Positions 27,193-36,314 are shown, counted from the first letter of the stretch. The stretch is 64,000 nucleotides of DNA from Clostridia bacterium (GCA_030625965.1 DAOUPV010000005.1:21125-85124), one strand, 5' to 3'. Program-made: numbers and translations. Notes: generated by a model from the sequence alone, not told the origin.

Positions 27193-27336
27193 CCGATAAT
27201 ATATATTATGTAAACTTTTAAATTTCAAATCTAGCTTGTTGTCCCGAAACGCTATGGCGCACGATTTAACCGGCACTCCCCTCTTCCATCTGACAATTCC
27301 AATATAATAATGAAAATACATAATATATATTACCGG
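27193..27336. repeat. Pair of 20-bp AT-rich palindromic sites in inverted orientation upstream of lrgA
   Basis: CCGATAATATATATTATGTA (27193-27212) reappears as the reverse complement with one mismatch at 27317-27336. Each copy has its own palindromic core TAATATATATTA. The 104 bases between them hold no gene. They could be two binding sites of one regulator controlling lrgAB, or the ends of a small degenerate element. Confidence 0.6.
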
Positions 27337-27340
27337 TTAA

Positions 27341-27530
27341 ATAAAAGCAGCACATTACAAGTGGAATGTGCTCCCACTGCATACAGTACGACAGCCGTCG
27401 CTTTTTCGAACTATCGCAGTGATTACGAGTCGTTTAAACGCCCTCTAAGCCGTTAAGAACCTTCTACCCATACCAGGGCATTGCCCTGTCGTCCAATCTC
27501 TACAAAGGGCCTACTGAATACTTGTCCATA
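27341..27530 (-). ncRNA. Candidate structured non-coding RNA ending in an intrinsic terminator
   Basis: This gene-free stretch of the mnmA-lrgA gap is rich in nested inverted repeats when read on the minus strand. AAAGGGC (27504-27510) can pair with GCCCTCT (27440-27446) around a hairpin CAGGGC/GCCCTG (27474-27479, 27483-27488). A second domain closes with ACTGC/GCAGT (27376-27380, 27416-27420) around CGAC/GTCG. It ends with an 8-bp hairpin AGCACATT/AATGTGCT (27349-27356, 27365-27372) and GCTTTTATTT. The 5' end is unclear. I do not recognise the family. 6S RNA lies in the same gene neighbourhood in Bacillus, but the branched fold does not look like 6S. Confidence 0.4.
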
Positions 27531-27602
27531 GATATGTATAGATAGATTGAACAGCTCTAATCTGTATAAAAGCAAAAAAACGAACTTTTGTTCATACTTG
27601 GG

Positions 27603-27633
27603 CCAAAAAGAAAACGCTCTGTTTCCAGAGCGT
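27603..27633 (-). terminator. Terminator of the iscR-iscS-mnmA operon
   Basis: The stem ACGCTCTG/CAGAGCGT (27614-27621, 27626-27633) lies just after the mnmA stop and is followed on the minus strand by TTTCTTTTT. Confidence 0.85.
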
Positions 27634-27643
27634 AAGATGTTTC

Positions 27644-28702
27644 CTATTCGATTATGCCTCCGCCTAAAAGTACCTCGCCATGATAAAAGACTGCTGATTG
27701 TCCTGGTGTGATGGCCGAAGCATCTACAGGAAGTTCAACCCTGTACCTTCCCTCTGCTTCCGGAATCACTGTACAAAGTACTGCCGGACTTCGGTATCGC
27801 ACTTTGACCATGGTCTCCAGAGGTTCTATCGGTGGCTCTATCGCGCTGAAAACAGCATTTTTTATGTGGAAGACGCCAGAGAGGAGATCTTCCTTACTAC
27901 CAACGGTAATAGTATTATCATTTGGATTTAATCGCACAACGTAGGCCGGTTTGCCAAGGGCTATTCCCAAACCCTTCCTTTGTCCGACCGTATAATAGGG
28001 TAGACCCTTATGCTCTCCGATTACATTACCTTCCATGTCTACGAAAGCCCCCTTGCTGATCGGCATCTTCGTATGCTTGCCCACAAAGGATCTATAGTCG
28101 TCATCAGGAATGAAACAGATCTCCTGACTCTCCCCTTTGGCTTTCACATCAAAACCTAGCTTTTCCGCGATGACTCGGACATCATCTTTATGGTAATCGC
28201 CCAACGGGAACATGCAGTAATCCAATTGCTCTCCTGTCAATTGATACATGAAGTAAGACTGATCCTTACCCTTATCCTTGCCCATGACCAGCACGCTGCG
28301 GCCGTATTCCTCGCGATATTCCAGGTTCACATAGTGGCCGGTGACCACTTTGTCGTACCCACGCTCCTTGGCGAAGGAAATAAGTTCACCGAATTTCAGA
28401 AATTTATTGCAGTTCACACAAGGATTCGGGGTCCTCCCATTGAGGTACTCATCAACGAAAGGTTCTATAACTTCCTTTTTGAAGGTATCACGCAAATCCA
28501 ACAGGAAAAACGGAATGTCGAGCAATACGCAAACGCGTTCCGCATCTTGCCTAGCGGATTCAAAAGCGCTTATCTCTTCCATCTCCGCCGGTAGCAGGCG
28601 CATCATGGCGCCTCCAATTTCGTAGCCCTGCTCGCTGAGCATGTAGGCTACCGCCGAACTATCAATCCCGCCGCTCATTGCGACCAGTATTTTTTCTTTC
28701 AT
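27644..28702 (-). CDS. mnmA: tRNA-specific 2-thiouridylase MnmA
   Basis: MnmA places sulfur on U34 of tRNA-Lys, -Glu and -Gln, using sulfur delivered from a cysteine desulfurase. The 352 residues start with the PP-loop AMSGGIDSSAVAY (about 8-20). The catalytic cysteine pair is in NPCVNCNKFLKFG (about 97) and SQEICFIPDDDY (about 195). The desulfurase gene lies directly upstream with 4 bases between them, so the sulfur supply is co-expressed. Confidence 0.97.
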   Translation of the reverse strand: MKEKILVAMSGGIDSSAVAYMLSEQGYEIGGAMMRLLPAEMEEISAFESARQDAERVCVLLDIPFFLLDLRDTFKKEVIEPFVDEYLNGRTPNPCVNCNKFLKFGELISFAKERGYDKVVTGHYVNLEYREEYGRSVLVMGKDKGKDQSYFMYQLTGEQLDYCMFPLGDYHKDDVRVIAEKLGFDVKAKGESQEICFIPDDDYRSFVGKHTKMPISKGAFVDMEGNVIGEHKGLPYYTVGQRKGLGIALGKPAYVVRLNPNDNTITVGSKEDLLSGVFHIKNAVFSAIEPPIEPLETMVKVRYRSPAVLCTVIPEAEGRYRVELPVDASAITPGQSAVFYHGEVLLGGGIIE

Positions 28703-28706
28703 AATC

Positions 28707-29888
28707 TTAAGCTCCGTTCCTCCTGGCTATGGGAGACAGCTTTCTCAATCGCTCTACGATGAGAGGTATCTCTTGAACCAGATACTTCACTTCTTCTTCT
28801 GTATTATAGCGGCCCACTGTAAACCTTATGGAGCTCTGCGCCTCGATCGGCGGCAAGCCCATGGCTGTCAGCACATGAGAGGGCTTGTCAGACCCAGTCG
28901 TACAAGCGGATCCGCTAGAACAGGCAATTCCTTTTAGGTTCAGGGACATCAGCAACGACTCCCCCTCCACGTATTTGAAGGTTACATTTACATGCCCAGG
29001 AATCTTACTTTCGTCGTTACCGTTAAAATATATATGGGAAACGCTCTCTGACAACCCCTTCATCAAAAGTTCTGCCAAACGCTGTTTTTTTGCGTTCCGC
29101 ACTTCGAAATCCTCGAGAAGTAGTTTACATGCCGTTGCAAAACCTACGATCCCCAACATATTCTCCGTTCCAGGTCGTACGCCATATTCCTGATGGCCAC
29201 CGTGGATATACGGCTTGATGTCCAGCCCCTCTTTCACATAGATGGCTCCAATCCCCTTGGGACCGTAGATTTTGTGCGCCGAGATGCTTAAAAGGTCAAC
29301 ATCCAATTCTTTCACGTCGACAGGAATCTTGCCTAGCGCCTGTACGGCATCTGTATGGAACAACGCGCCCACTTCATGTGCTAGCTCAGCCATTTCCCGA
29401 ATTGGCTGGATGGTTCCGACCTCGTTGTTTGCGTACATGATGCTAACAAGCGCGGTATCCGCTCTCAACGCCCCCTTCAGGCTGTCCAAAGTGACGTTGC
29501 CCATGCGGTCTACGGGTAAATAATCCACCTCGTATCCTTGCTTCTCCAAGTGACGGAATGTATTAAGCACGGCCGGATGTTCAATTACGCTGGTTATCAG
29601 GTGACGTTTCGATCCATCGAGCGCCGCCAAAGGACCCATAATGGCGATGTTATCCGCCTCAGTACCCGAACCAGCGAAGAAAAGTTCACCTTTATTGTCG
29701 ACATCTCCAGGTATAGCACCAATTGATTGGGCCACCTGGGCTCTGGCCCTCAATAATTCTTTTCTCGCCAGTCGCCCTTCTCTATAAGGGCTGGATGGAT
29801 TGCCATAGGTCTTATCCATGTATGCACATAAGGTTTCTTTTACTTCAGGCGCCAATTGGGTTGTGGCGCTATTGTCAAAATAATTCAT
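28707..29888 (-). CDS. iscS: Cysteine desulfurase (IscS/NifS family)
   Basis: This PLP enzyme removes sulfur from cysteine for Fe-S clusters and thio-modified tRNA. The 393 residues show the PLP lysine in SAHKIYGPKG near 203, the pyridoxal-binding HTDAVQALGKIPVD near 177, and the catalytic cysteine loop CSSGSACTTG near 325. The short loop after GSACTTG makes assignment between IscS and NifS-like tRNA-specific types (YrvO) uncertain. It lies between iscR-like and mnmA genes, as in Bacillus cymR-yrvO-mnmA. Confidence 0.95.
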   Translation of the reverse strand: MNYFDNSATTQLAPEVKETLCAYMDKTYGNPSSPYREGRLARKELLRARAQVAQSIGAIPGDVDNKGELFFAGSGTEADNIAIMGPLAALDGSKRHLITSVIEHPAVLNTFRHLEKQGYEVDYLPVDRMGNVTLDSLKGALRADTALVSIMYANNEVGTIQPIREMAELAHEVGALFHTDAVQALGKIPVDVKELDVDLLSISAHKIYGPKGIGAIYVKEGLDIKPYIHGGHQEYGVRPGTENMLGIVGFATACKLLLEDFEVRNAKKQRLAELLMKGLSESVSHIYFNGNDESKIPGHVNVTFKYVEGESLLMSLNLKGIACSSGSACTTGSDKPSHVLTAMGLPPIEAQSSIRFTVGRYNTEEEVKYLVQEIPLIVERLRKLSPIARRNGA

Positions 29889-29899
29889 GTAAGCCTCCG

Positions 29900-30331
29900 T
29901 TATAACAGGTCGCTGTCTTTATATTTCGCTTCGACGATAAGATCCTCTAAGGTATACGCGTCCAAAGTACGCTGTACCGAACGGTTTATTCGTTTCCATA
30001 GGACTTTGGTCGGACATATTGCTGATCTGTTACAAGGTTCTGAGTTTTCCGCTAAACAGCTAACTACAGAAAGATCCCCCTCCAACGCCTCTAGTATGTC
30101 TTTTACCTTTATATCCTGCGGATCCTGGTCAAGATAATAACCACCTTGTATGCCGCGCTTGCTCATAACCAAACCATTCTTCTTCAGCTTCGCGAAAATC
30201 TGTTCGAGATACAGCTCGGATATTTCTTGCCTGGCAGCAATTTTTTTTAGTGAAACAGGACGAACCTGACTGAATATGGCCAAATCGATCATGGCTCTCA
30301 GACCGTAGGTACCCTTGGTAGATATCCTCAA
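29900..30331 (-). CDS. Rrf2 family regulator (IscR/CymR-like)
   Basis: This 143-residue winged-HTH regulator starts at TTG 30331 (MRISTKGTYGLRAMIDLA). An upstream in-frame ATG lies inside the ribosome binding site GGAGGTG, so the TTG is preferred. Three cysteines follow a C-x7-C-x5-C pattern in SCLAENSEPCNRSAICPT (about residues 90-107), suggesting an Fe-S cluster like IscR rather than cysteine-free CymR. It probably controls its own operon with iscS and mnmA. Confidence 0.9.
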   Translation of the reverse strand: MRISTKGTYGLRAMIDLAIFSQVRPVSLKKIAARQEISELYLEQIFAKLKKNGLVMSKRGIQGGYYLDQDPQDIKVKDILEALEGDLSVVSCLAENSEPCNRSAICPTKVLWKRINRSVQRTLDAYTLEDLIVEAKYKDSDLL

Positions 30332-30382
30332 TTTTCGCACCTCCATGTGTGAATTATACGGCTTAATTCCGCCTCATCTTTA

Positions 30383-30411
30383 ATCATACCGATACGATAT
30401 GGATTTGTCAA
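30383..30411 (-). promoter_or_regulatory. Promoter of iscR-iscS-mnmA
   Basis: TTGACA (30406-30411), 17 bases and TATGAT (30383-30388) on the minus strand give a near-consensus sigma-A promoter about 50 bases before the iscR-like start. The spacer contains partly symmetric ATACCGATACGATAT, a possible Rrf2 site. Confidence 0.85.
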
Positions 30412-30480
30412 CACACACGTCCCTTATTCCTAGTGGTTTTGTAAGATATCCCAGAACCCTTATGTAGCATAGGTTCCAGG

Positions 30481-31752
30481 CTAGTCTTCCCTCTCGGTAT
30501 AATATTTCTTGCCTACCAGAGGTCCCGGCATGTATTCCTGATCTGTTTGGTAATCGTTGGCTGGTGGGTAGATGTAAAGGGTTTCCTCTTGACGCCCGAT
30601 ATCCGGTTTTTCGTAGTTTTTATCTTGCAAAAATCGTGGTATTTCCCCTATATCCTCTTTCTCGATATCACGCATGGCTCGCTTCAGCGCTGCTTTGCAT
30701 GCATTGGATTTAGGAGCGGTGCTCAAGTAGAGACATGCTTGGCTAAGAGGATAGTACGCTTCTGGTAACCCCAGATTTTTTAAGGCATAATCAGCGGAGG
30801 TCGCGATGTTCAGTGACTGTGGATCCATCAGTCCGATATCCTCCGCAGCAAAGATCATCATGCGACGGGTAATGTATCTGGGGTCCTCCCCTGCCATCAG
30901 CATCCTCAGCATATAATGCAAGGCTGCATCCGGTTTGGATGCCCTCATGCTCTTGATGAACGCCGAAACCACATCGTAGTGATTGTCACCTGCCTTATCA
31001 TACGTGATCGCTCTTCGTTGAATCGATTCAACAGCCACATTGATATCTATAAGGATCGTACCGTTTCCATTAGGGCTAGTGGTCAAGACGGCTAATTCTA
31101 ACGCATTCAGGGCCATCCTCGCATCTCCGTTCGGCATAGTGGTCAGGTGGTTGAGCGCATCCTGCGTTATTTCCACAGACAATTGGCCATATCCGCGGTC
31201 CCGGTCGCTTAAAGCCCCCTCAAGAACTTTCTTTAGCTCATCCTGGGCTAAGCGGTTCAAACTGTATATCGTTGATCTAGAGAGTAGCGCTCGATTGACT
31301 TCAACATAGGGATTTTCTGTTGTGGCCCCAATCAGCACAACCAGTCCCTCCTCCACATGGGGAAGCAGCGCATCCTGTTGGCTTTTGTTGAAGCGATGGA
31401 TCTCATCAATGAACAGGATAGTCTTCTTGCTGTACATACCAAGATTGTCTTTGGCATTCGCTACGACCTCCTTGATGTCCTTGACACCAGAGGTAACTGC
31501 GTTAAGCACCTGAAAATCAGCCTTAGTCTGCCTGGCTATCAATCTTGATAACGCAGTTTTCCCCGTTCCGGGCGGTCCGTAGAGTATGATAGATGTCAGC
31601 TGGTCCGAATCAATGGCCCTTCGTAACATCTTTCCTTCATCCAGGATGTGTTTCTGCCCGATGTATTCCCGGAAATTCCTGGGACTCATCCGTTTGGCTA
31701 ACGGTTCATTTTTTTTCTTCTCTTTTTCACGTACTACATCAAAAATATCCAT
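30481..31752 (-). CDS. rarA: Replication-associated recombination ATPase RarA (MgsA/YrvN)
   Basis: RarA is an AAA+ clamp-loader-like ATPase acting at stalled replication forks. The 423 residues show Walker A YGPPGTGKTALS near 58, Walker B LFIDEIHRF near 113, and the C-terminal tetramerisation region with RRMMIFAAEDIGL and CNACKAALKRAMRDIE-like segments. ATG 31752 follows AGAGGTGAAT. Neighbours tcdA, iscR and iscS match the Bacillus yrvM-yrvN-cymR-yrvO block. A terminator hairpin lies immediately upstream, with almost no room for a promoter. Confidence 0.95.
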   Translation of the reverse strand: MDIFDVVREKEKKKNEPLAKRMSPRNFREYIGQKHILDEGKMLRRAIDSDQLTSIILYGPPGTGKTALSRLIARQTKADFQVLNAVTSGVKDIKEVVANAKDNLGMYSKKTILFIDEIHRFNKSQQDALLPHVEEGLVVLIGATTENPYVEVNRALLSRSTIYSLNRLAQDELKKVLEGALSDRDRGYGQLSVEITQDALNHLTTMPNGDARMALNALELAVLTTSPNGNGTILIDINVAVESIQRRAITYDKAGDNHYDVVSAFIKSMRASKPDAALHYMLRMLMAGEDPRYITRRMMIFAAEDIGLMDPQSLNIATSADYALKNLGLPEAYYPLSQACLYLSTAPKSNACKAALKRAMRDIEKEDIGEIPRFLQDKNYEKPDIGRQEETLYIYPPANDYQTDQEYMPGPLVGKKYYTERED

Positions 31753-31763
31753 ATTCACCTCTA

Positions 31764-31793
31764 GAAAACAAAAAAGGTGGGGTAGCCACCTTT
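31764..31793 (-). terminator. Terminator between the CsoR-like gene and rarA
   Basis: The stem AAAGGTGG/CCACCTTT (31773-31780, 31786-31793) on the minus strand overlaps the stop of the upstream gene and is followed by a T-rich tail. It would limit transcription into rarA. Confidence 0.8.
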
Positions 31794-32340
31794 AAATGAT
31801 AAATTTCTTAGCCATATTGAGAATCCGTTCCAAGGAATCGAAATCTTCAGAAGCATCTCTATCAACCAACGTTTTCTCGATTTCCTGTTCAAATAGCATA
31901 AGACCGACACGGCTGAGCAGTTCTCGGATTTCCGATGTGTTGCTAAGTACATCAGTACAGCGGTTCTCTTCGAAATCTTCAACCGTCTCGATGACGATAC
32001 CGATTTTTCGCACAGATTCCTCCAGCAGGATGTCCAGATCCTGGCGTATATAGGGCGTGGCGTTGCTCCCATACTTATAATTGCGGATGAAGGTAATCAG
32101 ACTGGCCTTTTGGTTTTCAATCGATGTCTCGTCCGTGGCTCCAAGTAGGCAGTGATGCATATGGTTTTCCAATACAAGCAAAGACGCCTTGTCTAGGGCC
32201 GACTTGACTGCTGATAGCTGAATGAAGATGTCTTTGCACGATTTCTCCGGCAACATCCGTTGGATACCTTGAATCTGTCCTCTGATCTTCTTGAATCTCA
32301 CAATGAGCGCTTTTCTTAATTCTTTTCTATTATCTGCCAT
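31792..32340 (-). CDS. CsoR/FrmR-family regulator with a long C-terminal extension
   Basis: The N-terminal 68 residues form a CsoR/RcnR-family (DUF156) helical domain: IRGQIQGIQRMLPEKSCKDI, then ENHMHHCL, giving Cys35, His60 and Cys64. This is the thiol/histidine pattern of Cu(I)- or formaldehyde/sulfide-sensing members. Typical family members have 85-110 residues, and this one has 182. The extra part (about 75-182) is helical and charged with one cysteine (Cys128), and I do not recognise it. ATG 32340 follows GGGGGAG and overlaps tcdA. No metal transporter is adjacent, so the ligand is unknown. Confidence 0.75.
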   Translation of the reverse strand: MADNRKELRKALIVRFKKIRGQIQGIQRMLPEKSCKDIFIQLSAVKSALDKASLLVLENHMHHCLLGATDETSIENQKASLITFIRNYKYGSNATPYIRQDLDILLEESVRKIGIVIETVEDFEENRCTDVLSNTSEIRELLSRVGLMLFEQEIEKTLVDRDASEDFDSLERILNMAKKFII

Positions 32341-33040
32341 TGATGACACTCCCCCTATCCAATAAGTCCGTAAGAACCTGGTTGGCCAGCATTAGTCCAG
32401 CAACCGACGGAACCGTAGATATGCTACCTACAATCCCCTGTGCCCGTTCCTTGATTTCCGGTAGCACAGGAGCACTGGAAAACAGCACTTTCACACCTTT
32501 TACTATACCACGGAGACGCAGTTCACGCCTCACGATCCGCGCCAACGGACAAGTATGGGTTTTAGAAATATCCTCTACCAAAAACAATCTGTTGTCAAGT
32601 TTGTTCCCCGTCCCCATGGAGGAGACGATTGCTACACCGTCCTTTACGGATTGCTCGATCAGATCGACCTTGTCACCGACAGAATCGATCGCATCGACGA
32701 TGTAATCGTATGAAGTCAGATCTAGGGCTAAGTCGGAGTAGCGCTTATCATAGGAATGGACTATCGCCTGTGGATTGATATCCAGTATGCGTTCCTTGAG
32801 CACATCCACTTTCTTTCTGCCAACAGTGGAATGGTACGCCATGATCTGCCTGTTAATATTGCTGATTTGGATGGTATCGAAATCGACCAGCGTTAGCTTA
32901 CCGACTCCGGCTCTGGCAAGACCTTCAACCACGAAAGAACCAACACCACCGATGCCGACCACTAGGACATGGCTCTGTTGCAAGCTCGCCAACCCTGATG
33001 CGCCGATCAATATCTCCGTTCTCTGATGTTGATTCTCCAT
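32330..33040 (-). CDS. tcdA: tRNA threonylcarbamoyladenosine dehydratase TcdA (YrvM)
   Basis: TcdA is an E1/ThiF-like enzyme that uses ATP to cyclise the t6A37 modification of tRNA. The 236 residues show the nucleotide-binding VVGIGGVGSFVVEGLARAG near 28, followed by LVDFDTI, and DYIVDAIDSV near 110. It is downstream of aspS, as in Bacillus. Other ThiF-type activities are possible, but context favours TcdA. Confidence 0.92.
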   Translation of the reverse strand: MENQHQRTEILIGASGLASLQQSHVLVVGIGGVGSFVVEGLARAGVGKLTLVDFDTIQISNINRQIMAYHSTVGRKKVDVLKERILDINPQAIVHSYDKRYSDLALDLTSYDYIVDAIDSVGDKVDLIEQSVKDGVAIVSSMGTGNKLDNRLFLVEDISKTHTCPLARIVRRELRLRGIVKGVKVLFSSAPVLPEIKERAQGIVGSISTVPSVAGLMLANQVLTDLLDRGSVINGR

Positions 33041-33052
33041 AGGATCCTCTTT

Positions 33053-34828
33053 CTATTTGTTTGACACAGTCGTCTTGATGAACAGTTCCTCCAACTGCTT
33101 CTCAACAACCGGACTCGGTGCATTGACCATCAGGTCTGATGCGCTTTGGGTTTTAGGGAAGGCAATTACGTCACGGATGCTGTCACAGTTGCGCATCAGC
33201 ATAATCATGCGGTCCAGTCCGAACGCGACTCCGCCGTGAGGAGGTGCGCCATATTCGAAGGCATCCAGCATGAAACCGAATTTCTCTATTGCTTCTTCTT
33301 TCGTGAATCCGATCAGATCGAATATCTTCTGCTGCATTTCTTTCTGGTGAATACGGATGGAACCTCCACCCAGCTCAATACCGTTTAGAATCAGATCATA
33401 TGCCTTGGCGCGTACAGCCAAGGGGTCTGATTCAAGCAAGGATAAGTCCTCATCCTTGGGTGCTGTGAACATGTGGTGGATCGCTACGTATCTTGAGCTT
33501 TCCTCGTCATATTCGAACAGCGGGAAGTCTACTACCCAGCAGAAGTTCAGTTCATCTTGGTCCATAAGTCCTAGGCGTCTTCCGAATTCCAGTCTCAATG
33601 CACCCAGTGCGGCGGCGACAACAGATGGTGAATCTGCTACAAATAGTAACAGGTCTCCCTCTTCCGCGCCCATGCGCTCCTTGATGCCTGCCATTTCCTC
33701 GTCGCTCAGGAACTTCTTGATGGGCGATTTGATGCCCTCGGCTCCATAGGCGATCCAAGCTAAACCTTTGGCTCCATATGTAGAAGTGACTTCCATCAAC
33801 GCATCGACATCTCTTCTGGAATAGGTGGCGCAACCTGGAGCTTTGATGCCCTTGATCTGGCCTCCATTCTTGACTACTGATGCGAATACCTTGAATTCTG
33901 ATTCAGCAACCAGGTCGGAGATGCTGGTCAGTTCCATACCGAAACGCAAGTCCGGGCTGTCGGAACCGTAGCGGGTCATCGCATCCTGGTAGGTAATGAT
34001 GGGGAAGCTGTCAGCTAAGGTCCTGTCCAACGTTGATGAGAAGATCTGACCCATCATTTCTTCGATCAGCGATATGATATCTTCTTGTTTCACGAAAGAC
34101 ATTTCCATGTCCAGCTGGGTGAATTCTGGTTGACGGTCTGCACGTAAGTCTTCATCTCTGAAACAACGCGCAATCTGGAAGTATTTTTCCATTCCGGATA
34201 CCATCAAAATTTGCTTGAATATCTGGGGGGACTGGGGCAATGCGAAAAACTCACCCGGATTAACCCGACTGGGTACCAGATAGTCCCGGGCACCTTCTGG
34301 GGTGCTCTTGGTAAGCATCGGTGTTTCTATTTCCAGGAAACCTTTGGCGTCCAGGAACTTTCTCATTTCCATAGTCACCTGATGTCTCAAAATCATGTTC
34401 TGCTGCATTTCAGGACGTCTCAGGTCCAGGTAGCGGTGCTTCAGTCTGATGTTCTCATCCACCTTGACGTCGTCTGAGATTTCAAATACTGGAGTCTTGG
34501 CCTTGTTCAGCACTTCGATCTCGTCACAGATGACTTCGATTTCACCGGTAGCCATTTTATCGTTCACAGCTTCGGCTGCTCTAGCAACCACTCTGCCCTT
34601 GATGGCCAGTACATATTCTGTACGGATGGATTCAGCTACTTCAAGTGTTTCCTTGGATAATTCTTCATTGAAAACCACTTGGATGATGCCGCTGCGGTCT
34701 CTCAGGTCAACGAAAATCAGACCACCATGGTCTCTTCTCTTGTTCACCCAACCATTCAGGATTATTTTCTGGTTCTCCATTTGATTGCTTACTTCTCCAC
34801 AATATACGGTTCTTTGCATGCTATTCAT
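33053..34828 (-). CDS. aspS: Aspartate--tRNA ligase
   Basis: This class II synthetase charges tRNA-Asp. The 591 residues include an anticodon-binding OB domain (1-110, [20 protein letters not shown]), the catalytic domain with [19 protein letters not shown] (motif 1 region) and [19 protein letters not shown] (motif 2), the bacterial insertion domain, and motif 3 in [14 protein letters not shown] clean AAAGGAGG site precedes the ATG, which overlaps the hisS stop by one base. The T-box ahead of hisS controls both. Confidence 0.98.
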   Translation of the reverse strand: MNSMQRTVYCGEVSNQMENQKIILNGWVNKRRDHGGLIFVDLRDRSGIIQVVFNEELSKETLEVAESIRTEYVLAIKGRVVARAAEAVNDKMATGEIEVICDEIEVLNKAKTPVFEISDDVKVDENIRLKHRYLDLRRPEMQQNMILRHQVTMEMRKFLDAKGFLEIETPMLTKSTPEGARDYLVPSRVNPGEFFALPQSPQIFKQILMVSGMEKYFQIARCFRDEDLRADRQPEFTQLDMEMSFVKQEDIISLIEEMMGQIFSSTLDRTLADSFPIITYQDAMTRYGSDSPDLRFGMELTSISDLVAESEFKVFASVVKNGGQIKGIKAPGCATYSRRDVDALMEVTSTYGAKGLAWIAYGAEGIKSPIKKFLSDEEMAGIKERMGAEEGDLLLFVADSPSVVAAALGALRLEFGRRLGLMDQDELNFCWVVDFPLFEYDEESSRYVAIHHMFTAPKDEDLSLLESDPLAVRAKAYDLILNGIELGGGSIRIHQKEMQQKIFDLIGFTKEEAIEKFGFMLDAFEYGAPPHGGVAFGLDRMIMLMRNCDSIRDVIAFPKTQSASDLMVNAPSPVVEKQLEELFIKTTVSNK

Positions 34829-36087
34829 TATGCTTCCTCCTTTAAGGTGAGAATCATTTCTTCGATACTCACTTTGCTTTCTTCTTTTTTCTTCATATTT
34901 TTCAAGGGATATCTCATGTTTTGGACCTCTTCGTTTCCGATGGTCACCACATGGCTGAAGCCCCTCTTGTTCGCATACTTAAATTGAGCTTTAAGACTGC
35001 GTCCCAAGACATCCATCTCGGCGGCGATCCCGTTCTTACGCAGCTGTTGCATCAGCTGGTAGGCAGGAACCTTTTCCTGGTCGCTTATCACAGCAATGAA
35101 TACATTTATCGGCTCTTTGTCAAGGACAGACACCTCTTGAGCTTTCATGGACAACAGAGTCCTTTCCAACCCGACTGCGAAGCCTATTCCGGACATGTCC
35201 GGCCCGCCGACTTCCTCCACCAAGGAGTCATAGCGTCCGCCGCCTCCGATCGAGCTTTGTGCTCCGATGTCGGAAACCATGACCTCGAAGGCCGTCTTAG
35301 TATAATAATCCAGTCCTCTAACAAGGTTTTCGTTCAAAATATACTCAATCCCACTGGCATCCAGCAGTATCTTGAGCTCATTCAGATGATCTGTACACTC
35401 TTCGCACAGACAGCTGGTGATGGTGGGGGCGTCTTTTACGATTTCCTGACAAGTCTCACTTTTACAGTCAAATATTCTTAGAGGATTCGCCTCATAGCGG
35501 TTCTTGCAGGTATCACACAGTTCCTCGTAACTCGGTGCCAGATAGTCCTTCAATGCCTGCTTGTGCACAGGACGGCATACCTTGCAGCCGACGCTGTTGA
35601 TATGTAGCTCCATCCTTTGAAGGCCTAATTTCTCGAAGAACTCCATACACATGGCGATAACTTCCGCATCTATGGCCGGATCCTTGGAACCGAAGGCTTC
35701 TACTCCAAATTGATTAAACTGACGATAACGGCCCGCCTGGGGTCTTGAATACCGGAACATGGGGCCTTGATAGTAGTATTTGGTTGGCTGTGCTTCTGCA
35801 TAGTCCCTATTCTCCACGAAAGCCCGTACGACTGAAGCGGTACCTTCCGGTCTCAGGGTAATGCTACGATTGCCTTTATCCTGAAAGGTGTACATCTCTT
35901 TTTCTACGATGTCAGAAGTCTCACCCACACCTCGTTGGAACAGTTCGGTATGTTCGAACATAGGGGTTCGAATTTCACTGTATCCATAGGTCTGGCCTAT
36001 TGTTCTCATGATATTTTCCATATAGTGCCAGCGTTTCATTTCCTCCGGCATGATATCATTGGTACCTTTCGGTCTGGTGATTGCCAT
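34828..36087 (-). CDS. hisS: Histidine--tRNA ligase
   Basis: This class II synthetase charges tRNA-His. The 419 residues begin [16 protein letters not shown]. Motif 2 is in [20 protein letters not shown] near 112, and the HisRS-specific boxes [15 protein letters not shown] near 258 and [15 protein letters not shown] near 282 follow. A cysteine-rich segment (about 168-225, [21 protein letters not shown]) may bind zinc, as in some clostridial HisRS. It is the first gene behind the T-box leader and is followed by aspS. Confidence 0.97.
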   Translation of the reverse strand: MAITRPKGTNDIMPEEMKRWHYMENIMRTIGQTYGYSEIRTPMFEHTELFQRGVGETSDIVEKEMYTFQDKGNRSITLRPEGTASVVRAFVENRDYAEAQPTKYYYQGPMFRYSRPQAGRYRQFNQFGVEAFGSKDPAIDAEVIAMCMEFFEKLGLQRMELHINSVGCKVCRPVHKQALKDYLAPSYEELCDTCKNRYEANPLRIFDCKSETCQEIVKDAPTITSCLCEECTDHLNELKILLDASGIEYILNENLVRGLDYYTKTAFEVMVSDIGAQSSIGGGGRYDSLVEEVGGPDMSGIGFAVGLERTLLSMKAQEVSVLDKEPINVFIAVISDQEKVPAYQLMQQLRKNGIAAEMDVLGRSLKAQFKYANKRGFSHVVTIGNEEVQNMRYPLKNMKKKEESKVSIEEMILTLKEEA

Positions 36088-36110
36088 AATACACTTCCTT
36101 TTCTTTGCAT

Positions 36111-36308
36111 ATAAAAAGCTCCCGTCCGGCCAGGGACGAAAGCTTGTTCCGCGTTGCCACCCTGATTGGGCGAAATTTCCGCCCCTCTCAAAAGTTCATT
36201 CGCTCCGGGGTGTCTTTTCCACAAGATCCATCAGAAGCTCCCAGCCGTGGCTTCTTTCTCTACGCATGTCAACTTGTTTCAGTGTCCCATCTAAGCGATA
36301 TTTAGTTA
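36111..36308 (-). promoter_or_regulatory. T-box riboswitch of hisS-aspS
   Basis: The minus-strand leader contains the T-box sequence AGGGTGGCAACGCGG (36149-36163). A 12-bp terminator stem with a TTTTTAT tail follows (36116-36145). Upstream, Stem I can be traced from CAAG/CTTG pairing. On its 3' strand the bases GGAAAAGACACC place GAC (Asp, plus-strand 36212-36214) followed by the purine A normally found after a specifier. CAC (His) overlaps GAC by one base. Uncharged tRNA-Asp, and possibly tRNA-His, should prevent termination. Confidence 0.93.
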
Positions 36309-36314
36309 TACCCA

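Noticed and set aside
27341..27530. 6S RNA assignment for the structured RNA
   Set aside because: The neighbourhood fits Bacillus 6S, but the complementary segments form separate branches instead of a single long rod with a central bubble.
27581..27594. GAAC-N4-GTTC palindrome resembling a LexA box near the mnmA end
   Set aside because: It matches only the GAAC/GTTC core, has no promoter beside it, and about one such 8-base match is expected by chance in 64 kb.
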